Shown here piece by piece: positions 1 to 7,796 of a stretch of 10,528 nucleotides of DNA; positions within the stretch are counted from its first letter, which is position 1; every line of letters begins with the position of its first letter. This stretch comes from an uncultured Porphyromonadaceae bacterium (GTDB lineage Bacteria > Bacteroidota > Bacteroidia > Bacteroidales > Muribaculaceae). Position numbers and translations under genes: made by a program. The stretch lies in assembly GCA_947175455.1 (NCBI GenBank), contig CAMWMW010000017.1, forward strand, positions 1 to 10,528, given 5' to 3'. The notes under the pieces were generated by a model that was not told the DNA's origin, did not search any database, and saw nothing but the letters and a program-made list of their open reading frames with translations.

Positions 1-32
1 ATGTATATGCGTGTGTGTGTATGTGTATATGC
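1..32. repeat. Alternating purine-pyrimidine (GT)n-like tract
   Basis: The first 32 bases alternate perfectly between purine and pyrimidine, with a core of consecutive GT dinucleotides at about 11-20 and AT/GT mixtures on either side. Such a tract is a microsatellite-type simple repeat and is prone to the Z-DNA form. Simple repeats of this length are common in animal genomes and uncommon in Bacteroidota chromosomes, so its position at the very edge of the window raises the question of foreign sequence. No gene covers it. Confidence 0.7.
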
Positions 33-175
33 CAGTGTACATGTTCATGTATAATTGTGTAACAGTTAAAAACGAGGTGCTAGGACTTGAGAAGAACCTT
101 GAGAGTCAGGTTTCAGGAGAGACACAGAGGGCCTGGACAGAGAAAATGAAATGAAAGAAATGACCCAATTATATA
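33..175. other. Gene-free stretch unlike the rest of the window
   Basis: I see no supportable gene here on either strand. Over positions 1-170 I count 47 G but only 21 C, and just two CpG dinucleotides, whereas the genes to the right are rich in CpG. The text is purine-rich from about 68 to 160 and lacks the AT-rich coding look of the neighbouring small gene. It contains no convincing hairpin that could serve as a terminator for the minus-strand operon that points into it. It may be non-bacterial sequence joined at a contig end, or simply unrelated intergenic DNA. Confidence 0.4.
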
Positions 176-439
176 TTAAAAATATGTATGAATTAATTTT
201 TTAAATGCGTTTGCCGATACAGATATTACGCAGGAGATAGTTAGCAGGTATGAACAAAAAATCAGTATGTTTAATAAAATATCATTAAAAAAGACTTCAC
301 CATATCCTGATATTGAAATAATATCATATGCAATGTAAAAGGTGAACGAAATACTAATAATGCATAATATTATCAATAAAAACAATATTATTATTTTTAT
401 CATAGAGTGTAAAAGATGTGTTTTATTCCTTGTTGCCAT
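176..439 (-). CDS. Small two-helix membrane protein, candidate RHS immunity protein
   Basis: An 87-aa protein starting at the ATG at 437-439 and ending in TAA. The start is preceded on the coding strand by an A-rich stretch (GTATAAAAAT), which is typical of Bacteroidota translation starts. A TTG six codons upstream would extend it, and a later ATG at 401-403 would shorten it. I do not recognise the family. Two hydrophobic segments are visible, about residues 13-38 and 50-75, joined by a short polar loop containing SGYGEVFF, with a basic N-terminus and a C-terminal KKLIHTYF. It therefore probably sits in the inner membrane. It begins 75 nt downstream of the RHS stop on the same strand and is extremely AT-rich (only 11 of 60 bases are G/C in 361-420), like the RHS C-terminal module. 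This position is where polymorphic-toxin loci place the cognate immunity gene, and a membrane protein would suit protection against a lipid-acting toxin. That function is inference from position only. Confidence 0.55.
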   Translation of the reverse strand: MATRNKTHLLHSMIKIIILFLLIILCIISISFTFYIAYDIISISGYGEVFFNDILLNILIFCSYLLTISCVISVSANAFKKLIHTYF

Positions 440-514
440 ATTTTTATACAATCTCAATTATTACATGTAAATATCTCTGTTCCAAATTCCAGCACAGATG
501 CCATAAAACCTTTA

Positions 515-3500
515 CTAATGATAACCATGATCTATCAGTGTTTCAATTAAAGTATTTATTTTGTGTCTGCCAACTGGATTATTCCATCTCTTTATTAAGA
601 TTATTGTATAGTTATCTTTATCGTGGGCTGTAGATGTAAAGATTTTAGTTAGATTATTAAATTTTGATAAGAATTCACCCTTAATGACAAAAGTCTTAAT
701 GCCATGTCTGTCTATCCCTGTATAAGAAGATGGGTCAAGTCCATATTCTTTAGCACTGAGAGCTGCGGGATTATAAAGTAATGCATTTCTTCCAGTCTTA
801 TATGCATTTGCTTTCGCCTCAGCCCCGGCTTTGGAATGTCCAACAAAAGTAAGCTCATTATCACGTAGTGATATAGAAATATTAGAGGCAATTTGGATTG
901 ATGCTTTCATGTCGATAGACTTGCCGAATAATTGATTCCAATCTTCTTTTAAACTGTTTATACCACGATTGGATGCTTCAAAATAAGTTCCTGCGGTTGC
1001 AAATGCATATTCTATTTTTCCATCCCTGCACACTCTTTGGTATAATCCTCCTCTGAAAGATGCACTCTCCCTAATTGTATAACTTTTAATCATTTTCCAT
1101 CCCCCATATAACATGTCACCAAGTTTACCATCATAAACATGTTGTGCAATATATGCACCTTCAAGTGCAGTCGGAATTTCTCCTGTCGGGTCGATGAAGT
1201 TCACGGGGTCGGCGGCGCAATAAGAGTAGGGGGATAGTTGGGTGTAGTTTTCCGCCTTGGGGTCTACGGAGTCGAAATTGCCCGTTAGCGGGGAATACAG
1301 GCGCGCGCCGAAGTCCGAGGAGTTGACCCCGAACTCTTGTGTCAGTTCCTTGCCGCCGAACTTGCGCCGGTTCGCCTCCGGAGCATATGCCGTGCCGTAC
1401 GGAACGCCGTAGGGGTAATAGTCGGTATACTGAACCGGTATGCCTGTCGTTGCATTAATGACACCGATCACGTTCCCCTGATAGTCGGTGACATTTACAT
1501 GATATGTTCCATTCTTCGAGATGTATCCTCCGTGTGTCAGCACGCGGTCAAAACTGCCGTCGCCAAATTCGAAGTCACCATAGAAGTCGAGCCTTCTGAG
1601 CAGAGTGCCGTCGGCATCGTAAAACTCCTCCGACAGCTTTTTACCTGTTGAAGTATAGCGATAGCGGATCTCCTCTCCGGAATCAAACGAAATGCGAACC
1701 GGACGGCCGGTGTCGTTCCATTCGATCTCGCTTATTCCGCGTCCCGGATCCGCAGTCAGGTTGCCGCAGGCATCGTAGTTATAGTTTTCGTCCGACTCCT
1801 TAATCTGCGGCTGATTTTCGAGAGGAATGGATTCGGTGTCTCCAACACTGATTTTGCAGATTCGGTTTCCTTTGCGTGATATAGACAGGTCTGTTATCAT
1901 GCCGTAGCGGTCACTTACAAGCATCCCGTTACGCTTTATGCGTGTAAGGTTTGCCTGTGTATCGTAACTGTAAGATGTGGAGAAATCCATTTCCGGTATT
2001 GTCTCGGATGAAAATCTGGCTTCCGTCAGGAAACCGAGGGTATTGTATGAAAAATCATATTTCCCCATGTATTCTCCAATATCAGATGTTTTTGAAATGA
2101 TTCTGCCGCACCAGTCAGCTGCAATGCCATTGCTTCCGTAGGCAAGTTTCTGTCTGAACATCGGCATCGACCATTCAGTCAGCGCACCGCGTATATTATG
2201 ACTTACAGTCTTGGTAAGTGATTCTCCGTTGTAACTCGTAGAACCGATATTGCCTACAAGGTCAAGATTATTTTCGACTATCGCGATATGTCTTTCACTA
2301 TTATTTGTGTCATATGTTTTCGTCGAAAGAATACGACCGAAAGGATCATATTTATAGTCCGTAGTATATGACAGCTTAACGTCACCGGTCAAAGAAATAG
2401 TCTCTTTTGCAGGAAGACCCGAGACGGTGGGCTCGATTCTCGATAGAAGCCGGGTTCCGTCGGGGAAAACAGACTCCTGACTGACAAGGAAGCCGCCAGT
2501 TTTATAACGCAGGATTGTCAAGAGTCTTTCGTCAGATTCACCCTCGGCGCCTGTGTTCCCGGATATTGCTGCAAGCACGCCGGTCTGCATGCCGTTATTG
2601 GCAGAATATGCTTCGTTGTCAGCAGAAGCAAACCCCGCAGGCAGAAAAGCTGTATTGTCATGATACATCGCCGTCAACAATCGGGCATCAGATAAAACCG
2701 GCACGTTCCCTTCTGCTGACAAAGTATAGCCGGAACCCAGAAATCCCTCTCCGATTTTTGCTGTAAGAGTCGCAGTGACCGATGTGGAGACAGAGCCGTC
2801 AGCCCTTGTCCATAGAGATGGTATATCCTTGCATGTTCCGTTCAGCACCTCACGTCCCAGCCCATCGCGGACAGAGAAAAAACAACGGTTTGCCGCTGCG
2901 AGATTACCGTTGCGGCAGAAGGCTATTCGTCCTTCCGAATCGTAGGCATAATATTCATATCCGCATCCCGGCTTTTTCTTAGATTTAAGTCTCAAGGCTT
3001 TGTCATAAGTGAACATGAAGGCATAGTCATCAATTGCAGACTCCTCGGACAGCAGCCATGACGAATCTGATGCATTGAGTCTCGCGGAAGCCTCGGGAGG
3101 AAGAATGACAAGAGGATTTCCCCAGAGGTCAGATACAGTATAGGTGTCGGCGTAATTGCCGGTCGATATAACCTTCCTTACAAGTATTGTATTTCCGACA
3201 GCATCGGAAAATGTCAGAGTTTTCACACCGTTGCCGTCGGTCAACGCAATGCAATCGAGTTCACCGTCTGAATAAACACCTGATGACCTGAGGTATTTAC
3301 CGTCGCAGGAATAACGAATCACCCGATATTCCCCGCTCCGGTATCTGGAACACAGCTTTTCGGTCGTTGCAGGATGTTTGCTGAAATCATAGCCTTGAAG
3401 AGTTGTCCCGGCAGGTGCAATGTCCGCAGATGCCCGATATGTCATTCCTTTGAAAGCATGACTGTCTGAATAGTGAATTGATGCGGCTGCCTCAAAAGGG

Positions 3501-6500
3501 AAATCAGACAAAAGAGCCTCGTCCGCACTTACCGAGGGCAGGGGATTCCATTCCCTTGCAGTGCGGAGAAGTGCATCATGTGAATATCCGGTGCTTACAT
3601 TTCCGGAGGATCCGTAATTCTTCATCTCCTTGATACGTGGCAACCCGAATCCGTTGTGATATGTGGCGGTTTCCGCAAATTCACCGATCGTATCCGTTGT
3701 GCCGTTGAGAAGGGTTGATTCCGTTATATAATTGTTCCCGTCCGAACAAAAGAGACCGTAATCATATTCTTTAACCACTTTGCCGTCATTCCAGGTTTCC
3801 GACATGAGTCTGCTTCCGGCATAACTGTAGCAAGTCGTTGACCCGTCAGGAGCGACAATCGAAGAGCAACCGACCAGCGGTTCGTGAGTATATCTTGTTT
3901 TAAGCGACAATATGCCATCGGTGGATTCCGCTGAAAACATAAGATCTTCGCTTCCTGCTGTTGTTCCCCATTCAAACCTGTTGAGAGGCTTACCCATTTC
4001 TTTTATTCCGGTGGGTTTTCCATAAGGTGAATAACCTGTTATCAATTGTCTGTCCATTACTGCTCCAAAAGGAGAATGGAGATATGCGGCAGTTTGCCGG
4101 TAGACGGAGCCGAAACAGGAATATTCCGTGTTGACTGCTATCGTGTCTCGTCTGTCGGCAATCCATACTTCGAGGACAGGAAGAGTCTTCTGTCCGGATG
4201 CAGATATTTTTTCGAACAGACTGCTGCTGATATTGGAAGACACAGCAGTGTAGTGTTCTATTGTTTTTCCGCCTTCGGCATGTCGGTAACCCACGTATAG
4301 TCTCAGTCCTGTAGCCATGGTTATTGTGTCCGAACCAAATGGGTTATGGACGGTCTCGCCTGTGACAATTACAGGCAGATCCGGCAGATTCCCCATTGCT
4401 TTCAAAACGGGACGGTGTGAGGGTTCCCGCTCTGAGTAAAGATGTCTGGTAGTGGCTGTGCGGGTAATGCCATTTGCAAAATATCGCGTAGTGGCAACAG
4501 AATCGAGTTGATGGCTGAAATGAGTGAGTGAAATGTCGGCAAACGAGAAATCCGAGGTCGATTGCCAGTCCCACTTTCTCATGCCATAGACATTGATAAT
4601 GTCGCGTACTGCCGCTTCATGGAAAAATCCTGTCTGCAATGATGCGGAGTCTACAGTATTATAATAATATTCTTCTCTCTGGAGTGGCGTATATTGTCCA
4701 TTGCGAAACTCGTAATCCATTTTTTCAACAAGTAAAGGCATTGCTCCGGATATTTCCTCGAATCCACCGCTGATGATGCCGGCTGAATTCAGCGCACGGC
4801 TGACTCCTGCAGGAACCCCCTCTGCGGGTAACATTATGTTTTTTAAATATCTTGCGGTTTGATTGCCGAACCGAGGCTGTTGCGCGGTGTTGAAATTCAT
4901 TCGGCACTTTGAAAGGTCGTATTTACGCACATACCGAATCTTTGTCCCTATTCCGGTGCCGCTTATGTGTTCGGTCACTTCGCCATAACGAATTGTCGCA
5001 CGCTCTATCGGGAATCCGGGTAATCGCGAATGATCCAGAAATGATATACATGTGGAATTATTGTCGGAAACAGCCACCGGTGTTATCGGAACACCTCGGG
5101 TTTCGCCAGACAATACGGTGAATGCCGAAATAATATCGATCTTGCTGAAATCGACATCGCTTTCTGCCCCTGAGTATGTAAGTTCCCTTATGCGTGTTAT
5201 GTATCCTCCCTTATCAGTGTCTGTTATCTTGCAGAGTCTTATCCCGATCGGGATTTCGATTGTGAACGAATCATCGTTTTTCGCTACATATATTTTAATG
5301 GAATCAGACGGTTCGAATTCATATTCCGTAACGAGTCCAAGTGCGTTTGTATGTGATTTCAAAGTTCTTGCATTCGCAAATTGCGGGTCAAAAGCAGCTT
5401 TCTCATTGATTTTCCCGGTATTGAAATCTATGATTGCTCTTCCGGGAGTAGCTTTGCTGCTGCCGAAACCGAATAAGTCTTTCCCGAGCGTGATGTCAGG
5501 ATGGTTGTAGCTGAACTTGTGACAATCAAGCATCGCCCCTCCGCTTCTGATTTCGATTGCATGAAGAAGAGAAGGCGTAGCCTGATAAGATGTGATTTCA
5601 AAGGTTATGTCGCGTATGCAGCTTCTGTCCGGTGCAAGAACTTTTATTGACTCAAGTTTTTCAGGGATGTCATCGGCAAAGGAAATCGCGCGTTTGGAAT
5701 GCCGGAACTCCAATGTGGCTGTGCGTGATATTATGCGCCTGAGAATCTTCTGGTCATGGAATGTTGTAACACTGCCTGCAATGCTGTTCATGCCTGAATC
5801 GTAGGAGACAACGGTATGGGGAAATTCGTTTGAACGGTTTGTGATCGAGAACGTTCCGCTTGTCGCACTTTCTTTTCTCATCCACGGCGATATTGTGTCA
5901 TATTCAAATGTGAGAATTTCGCCTTGCGGAGATATTACATAACTCAGATGCCAGGTTGATACAGCATTGAAATATCTGTCATTTCTTACAGGTGTAGTCA
6001 GACCTCCGGGGTTGTATATATAGTCAATGTGTTCCCGTTCTGTGAACACATAACGTGTCCCATCCGGAGATGTTACAGCGAAATCTCTTACGCCGTCTTT
6101 GCTTTCCCCTGTGAACTCAATGGTGTTGTTGCTGCGAGGTGTCTGGATAATAGCCCCGTCTTTTATTACAAATGAGCCGCTGCCGGCAGCGCAGACATAG
6201 CTGTATCTGTCAAGCTCTGCATCATTTTTATGATTTTCAAGGTCAATGAAATAGGAATGTCCGTCCGTGCCGCTGTTGATTTTTTGTGTATTTCTGATTT
6301 CAACAGGCTGTTTCTCATCAGGCATTCCTATGATGGTGCGCGCCACGCAGCCACCTCCGGACAGGTTCCATCCGAGTCCGGTCCATCCTGCACGTTCGTC
6401 AATGCGATATCCTGATATGCGGTACCGCATTGATATGGATGTGAGGATGTCTCCAGCCGTCCATTCGTATAACGGAATCGAGAGTGCCGCCATACCTTCG

Positions 6501-6664
6501 GAATATGATATTTCCTCATCTAAATGCCGTAGCATAGCCGCAGCCTCAGGCGAAGGTTGAGCCACAAGTTCAGGGAGAGACACAGGCGGTCTCCAGTCAT
6601 CGCTCATCCCGGGCAGAGAACTGATGATTCCGATTGTAACCGATATGACAGTTCTGACGTTCAT
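515..6664 (-). CDS. Secreted RHS-repeat protein with lipase-like C-terminal toxin module
   Basis: A 2049-aa protein of the RHS/YD-repeat superfamily. Residues 1-19 form a weak signal peptide. The PSPEAA motif (37-42) and GWTGLGWNLSGGG (93-105) are hallmarks of the SpvB/RHS N-terminal region in Bacteroidota. Degenerate YD repeats follow, for example YAYDSEGR (1239-1246), YKYDPFGR (1437-1444) and YNYDACGN (1628-1635); in known RHS proteins these build a hollow beta-shell. The RHS-associated core runs from about 1745 to 1828, with YPYG (1749-1753 region), DFGARLYSPLTGNF (1784-1797) and a DPTG boundary at 1825-1828. The last ~220 residues are a distinct module resembling a lipase-type alpha/beta hydrolase: Ser1944 in GHSKAG, a possible acid Glu1997 in IKGEF, and His2034 in GRH near the end. 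The ATG at 6662-6664 overlaps the stop of the upstream gene by 4 nt, which supports this start. Such proteins act as polymorphic toxins in interbacterial competition; the lipase activity is predicted, not shown. An uncoupled alternative start would be Met20. Confidence 0.93.
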   Translation of the reverse strand: MNVRTVISVTIGIISSLPGMSDDWRPPVSLPELVAQPSPEAAAMLRHLDEEISYSEGMAALSIPLYEWTAGDILTSISMRYRISGYRIDERAGWTGLGWNLSGGGCVARTIIGMPDEKQPVEIRNTQKINSGTDGHSYFIDLENHKNDAELDRYSYVCAAGSGSFVIKDGAIIQTPRSNNTIEFTGESKDGVRDFAVTSPDGTRYVFTEREHIDYIYNPGGLTTPVRNDRYFNAVSTWHLSYVISPQGEILTFEYDTISPWMRKESATSGTFSITNRSNEFPHTVVSYDSGMNSIAGSVTTFHDQKILRRIISRTATLEFRHSKRAISFADDIPEKLESIKVLAPDRSCIRDITFEITSYQATPSLLHAIEIRSGGAMLDCHKFSYNHPDITLGKDLFGFGSSKATPGRAIIDFNTGKINEKAAFDPQFANARTLKSHTNALGLVTEYEFEPSDSIKIYVAKNDDSFTIEIPIGIRLCKITDTDKGGYITRIRELTYSGAESDVDFSKIDIISAFTVLSGETRGVPITPVAVSDNNSTCISFLDHSRLPGFPIERATIRYGEVTEHISGTGIGTKIRYVRKYDLSKCRMNFNTAQQPRFGNQTARYLKNIMLPAEGVPAGVSRALNSAGIISGGFEEISGAMPLLVEKMDYEFRNGQYTPLQREEYYYNTVDSASLQTGFFHEAAVRDIINVYGMRKWDWQSTSDFSFADISLTHFSHQLDSVATTRYFANGITRTATTRHLYSEREPSHRPVLKAMGNLPDLPVIVTGETVHNPFGSDTITMATGLRLYVGYRHAEGGKTIEHYTAVSSNISSSLFEKISASGQKTLPVLEVWIADRRDTIAVNTEYSCFGSVYRQTAAYLHSPFGAVMDRQLITGYSPYGKPTGIKEMGKPLNRFEWGTTAGSEDLMFSAESTDGILSLKTRYTHEPLVGCSSIVAPDGSTTCYSYAGSRLMSETWNDGKVVKEYDYGLFCSDGNNYITESTLLNGTTDTIGEFAETATYHNGFGLPRIKEMKNYGSSGNVSTGYSHDALLRTAREWNPLPSVSADEALLSDFPFEAAASIHYSDSHAFKGMTYRASADIAPAGTTLQGYDFSKHPATTEKLCSRYRSGEYRVIRYSCDGKYLRSSGVYSDGELDCIALTDGNGVKTLTFSDAVGNTILVRKVISTGNYADTYTVSDLWGNPLVILPPEASARLNASDSSWLLSEESAIDDYAFMFTYDKALRLKSKKKPGCGYEYYAYDSEGRIAFCRNGNLAAANRCFFSVRDGLGREVLNGTCKDIPSLWTRADGSVSTSVTATLTAKIGEGFLGSGYTLSAEGNVPVLSDARLLTAMYHDNTAFLPAGFASADNEAYSANNGMQTGVLAAISGNTGAEGESDERLLTILRYKTGGFLVSQESVFPDGTRLLSRIEPTVSGLPAKETISLTGDVKLSYTTDYKYDPFGRILSTKTYDTNNSERHIAIVENNLDLVGNIGSTSYNGESLTKTVSHNIRGALTEWSMPMFRQKLAYGSNGIAADWCGRIISKTSDIGEYMGKYDFSYNTLGFLTEARFSSETIPEMDFSTSYSYDTQANLTRIKRNGMLVSDRYGMITDLSISRKGNRICKISVGDTESIPLENQPQIKESDENYNYDACGNLTADPGRGISEIEWNDTGRPVRISFDSGEEIRYRYTSTGKKLSEEFYDADGTLLRRLDFYGDFEFGDGSFDRVLTHGGYISKNGTYHVNVTDYQGNVIGVINATTGIPVQYTDYYPYGVPYGTAYAPEANRRKFGGKELTQEFGVNSSDFGARLYSPLTGNFDSVDPKAENYTQLSPYSYCAADPVNFIDPTGEIPTALEGAYIAQHVYDGKLGDMLYGGWKMIKSYTIRESASFRGGLYQRVCRDGKIEYAFATAGTYFEASNRGINSLKEDWNQLFGKSIDMKASIQIASNISISLRDNELTFVGHSKAGAEAKANAYKTGRNALLYNPAALSAKEYGLDPSSYTGIDRHGIKTFVIKGEFLSKFNNLTKIFTSTAHDKDNYTIILIKRWNNPVGRHKINTLIETLIDHGYH
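518..1180 (-). other. RHS C-terminal variable module (lipase-like effector domain)
   Basis: This is the stretch of the RHS gene coding for residues 1829-2049, after the DPTG end of the RHS core. Composition drops sharply here: 16 of 60 bases are G/C in 541-600, against 35 of 60 in 1201-1260 on the core side. Landmarks are FATAGT (1888-1893), DWNQLFG (1908-1914), strand plus elbow LTFVGHSKAG (1938-1947), NPAALS (1965-1970), FVIKGEFLS (1992-2000) and GRHKINTLIETL (2032-2043). This order matches lipase class 3-like effector domains found at the ends of Bacteroidota RHS proteins. The fifth position of the usual GxSxG elbow is Ala1946 rather than Gly. Exchange of the tip while the core is kept is known for RHS loci; here it is inferred from composition. 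Confidence 0.7.
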
Positions 6665-7674
6665 TGCCTTATGATAAATGTTGATGAATGTCTGAGTTCT
6701 CCGCAGATTATGCTTATTACATATTCGCCTGGCGGAAATGCGGATATGTCTGTCACATATATGCCTGTATCAAAATGATCCGCAATCATGCACTTTCCGG
6801 ATGTGTCACATATCAAAAGATCAGACTCCTCGGGAGCTTCGATATAAATTCTATCTTTGGAGATTGAAGTATCTATCTCGCGCCTTACTATGTGGTTTTC
6901 ACTTGATTTATCCATAATTTTTGGAGTCGGGTTATTTATGTTGTTTTCATTACATAAATTCCCGTATGTATTCTCATTCAATTCGCGCGGAAAACATGTT
7001 GATTGGCATATGACCACCGTGTCTCCCATAGCTGATACGGTCTCGCGGCGGGATGCGGCGGCATATGGTCTGAATACAGATGTGCCGAACCATATTGTTT
7101 CCGTTTCTGTAGTTTCTGAGAGCGGTGCATTGCAGATGGAATCTTTATTATTGTTTCGATATCTTGAGTATGTGATATTAAGTTCGATCGCATTGCAATT
7201 TTTGATGGTGTCGCCGTCTGCAAGTATCAGCGACATGCCGCGATATGTCCGGATTAGTGAATGCCCTTTGTCTGTGTAGACAAACGACATGTCTCTACGT
7301 GTTCGGGAAAAATAAGGAATTGCGCCGTTGCCATATGAAGCAACGTCAAGATCGAGTATGAAGTCTCTTTTTTCCCTTGCGGATTCTTTGTGGCATATGA
7401 ACGATGAAACTGAAGAAATCAGGTATTCAAACCATTCTTTGTTCCGATGAACTATGACTGTGGCTGAATCAGGCATGAAATGTCTCCATTCGGAGAATTC
7501 CCCGTAGCGTGTTATGTCAGAAAAATCCGCAGATGAATCGGCAGCGATATAAATGCCATTCAGACAGAAGCCTTTGGCTGATTCGTAGGGAATATTGACC
7601 AAGGGGGATGTCATGGCGCATGTTATCAGTGTCAAGACCGATAGCAGGCAACCTGTTGTCAACCCTCGTTTCAT
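6661..7674 (-). CDS. Exported protein of unknown function with sorting-domain-like tail
   Basis: A 337-aa protein. I chose the ATG at 7672-7674 because it begins a good signal peptide (MKRG, then a hydrophobic run to about residue 20) and lies just below a consensus promoter. The longer TTG-started form would place the start inside the promoter. Cys19 is preceded by LIT, a poor lipobox, so cleavage by signal peptidase I is more likely than lipidation. I do not recognise the central part, which looks beta-rich with many Ser, Thr and Arg residues. The last ~60 residues (about 277-337) read like a Por-secretion or type A sorting domain: ICDTSGK, a later YVTDISAF, then PPGEYVISI and a closing short strand. 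That would imply export through a type IX system, or a degenerate copy of such a domain. Its TGA overlaps the RHS ATG by 4 nt (6661-6664), so the two are very probably translated together and may function together, for example in surface display of the RHS protein. That role is inference. Confidence 0.8.
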   Translation of the reverse strand: MKRGLTTGCLLSVLTLITCAMTSPLVNIPYESAKGFCLNGIYIAADSSADFSDITRYGEFSEWRHFMPDSATVIVHRNKEWFEYLISSVSSFICHKESAREKRDFILDLDVASYGNGAIPYFSRTRRDMSFVYTDKGHSLIRTYRGMSLILADGDTIKNCNAIELNITYSRYRNNNKDSICNAPLSETTETETIWFGTSVFRPYAAASRRETVSAMGDTVVICQSTCFPRELNENTYGNLCNENNINNPTPKIMDKSSENHIVRREIDTSISKDRIYIEAPEESDLLICDTSGKCMIADHFDTGIYVTDISAFPPGEYVISIICGELRHSSTFIIRQ

Positions 7675-7697
7675 GAAAGTTTGGTTTGGTTTGCCGT

Positions 7698-7729
7698 CAA
7701 ATATAATAGATTTTATTGTTATATGCAAA
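7698..7729 (-). promoter_or_regulatory. Bacteroidota-type promoter of the RHS operon
   Basis: On the minus strand TATATTTG (7705 down to 7698) matches the Bacteroidota -7 consensus TAnnTTTG exactly. A TTTG -33 element (7729 down to 7726) lies 20 bp upstream. Transcription would start near 7690, giving a 5' leader of about 15-20 nt before the ATG at 7674. The match supports the ATG start over the upstream TTG, which falls inside the -33 element. The promoter lies directly beside the terminator of the gene behind it. Confidence 0.75.
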
Positions 7730-7764
7730 TAAAAGTGGTCATTTTGTTATAAAATGACCACTTT
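7727..7764 (-). terminator. Rho-independent terminator of the nucleosidase gene
   Basis: Positions 7732-7745 and 7751-7764 are perfect 14-bp inverted arms around a 5-nt loop (7746-7750). On the minus strand the hairpin is followed by TTTTATTTG, giving a U-rich tail. It lies 32 nt downstream of the stop of the minus-strand nucleosidase gene. On the plus strand the hairpin is followed by GGCTG, so it should terminate mainly minus-strand transcripts. The U-tract runs into the -33 box of the next promoter. Confidence 0.85.
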
Positions 7765-7796
7765 GGCTGTAAATATGGCGGTAAATATCTTATTCG

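Noticed and set aside
1144..1158. Short inverted repeat GTGCA-ATATA-TGCAC close to the RHS tip boundary, considered as a recombination site
   Set aside because: Five-base arms inside coding sequence are too short to support a site, and no second copy was seen nearby.
5052..5510. 152-codon plus-strand frame inside the RHS gene
   Set aside because: It lies wholly within the strongly supported RHS coding sequence on the opposite strand and shows no recognisable domain. The other plus-strand frames within 515-6664 are rejected for the same reason.
7675..7728. TTG-initiated N-terminal extension of the exported protein
   Set aside because: It would start inside the promoter (-33 box) and place 18 polar residues before a clear signal peptide that has its own ATG at 7672-7674.
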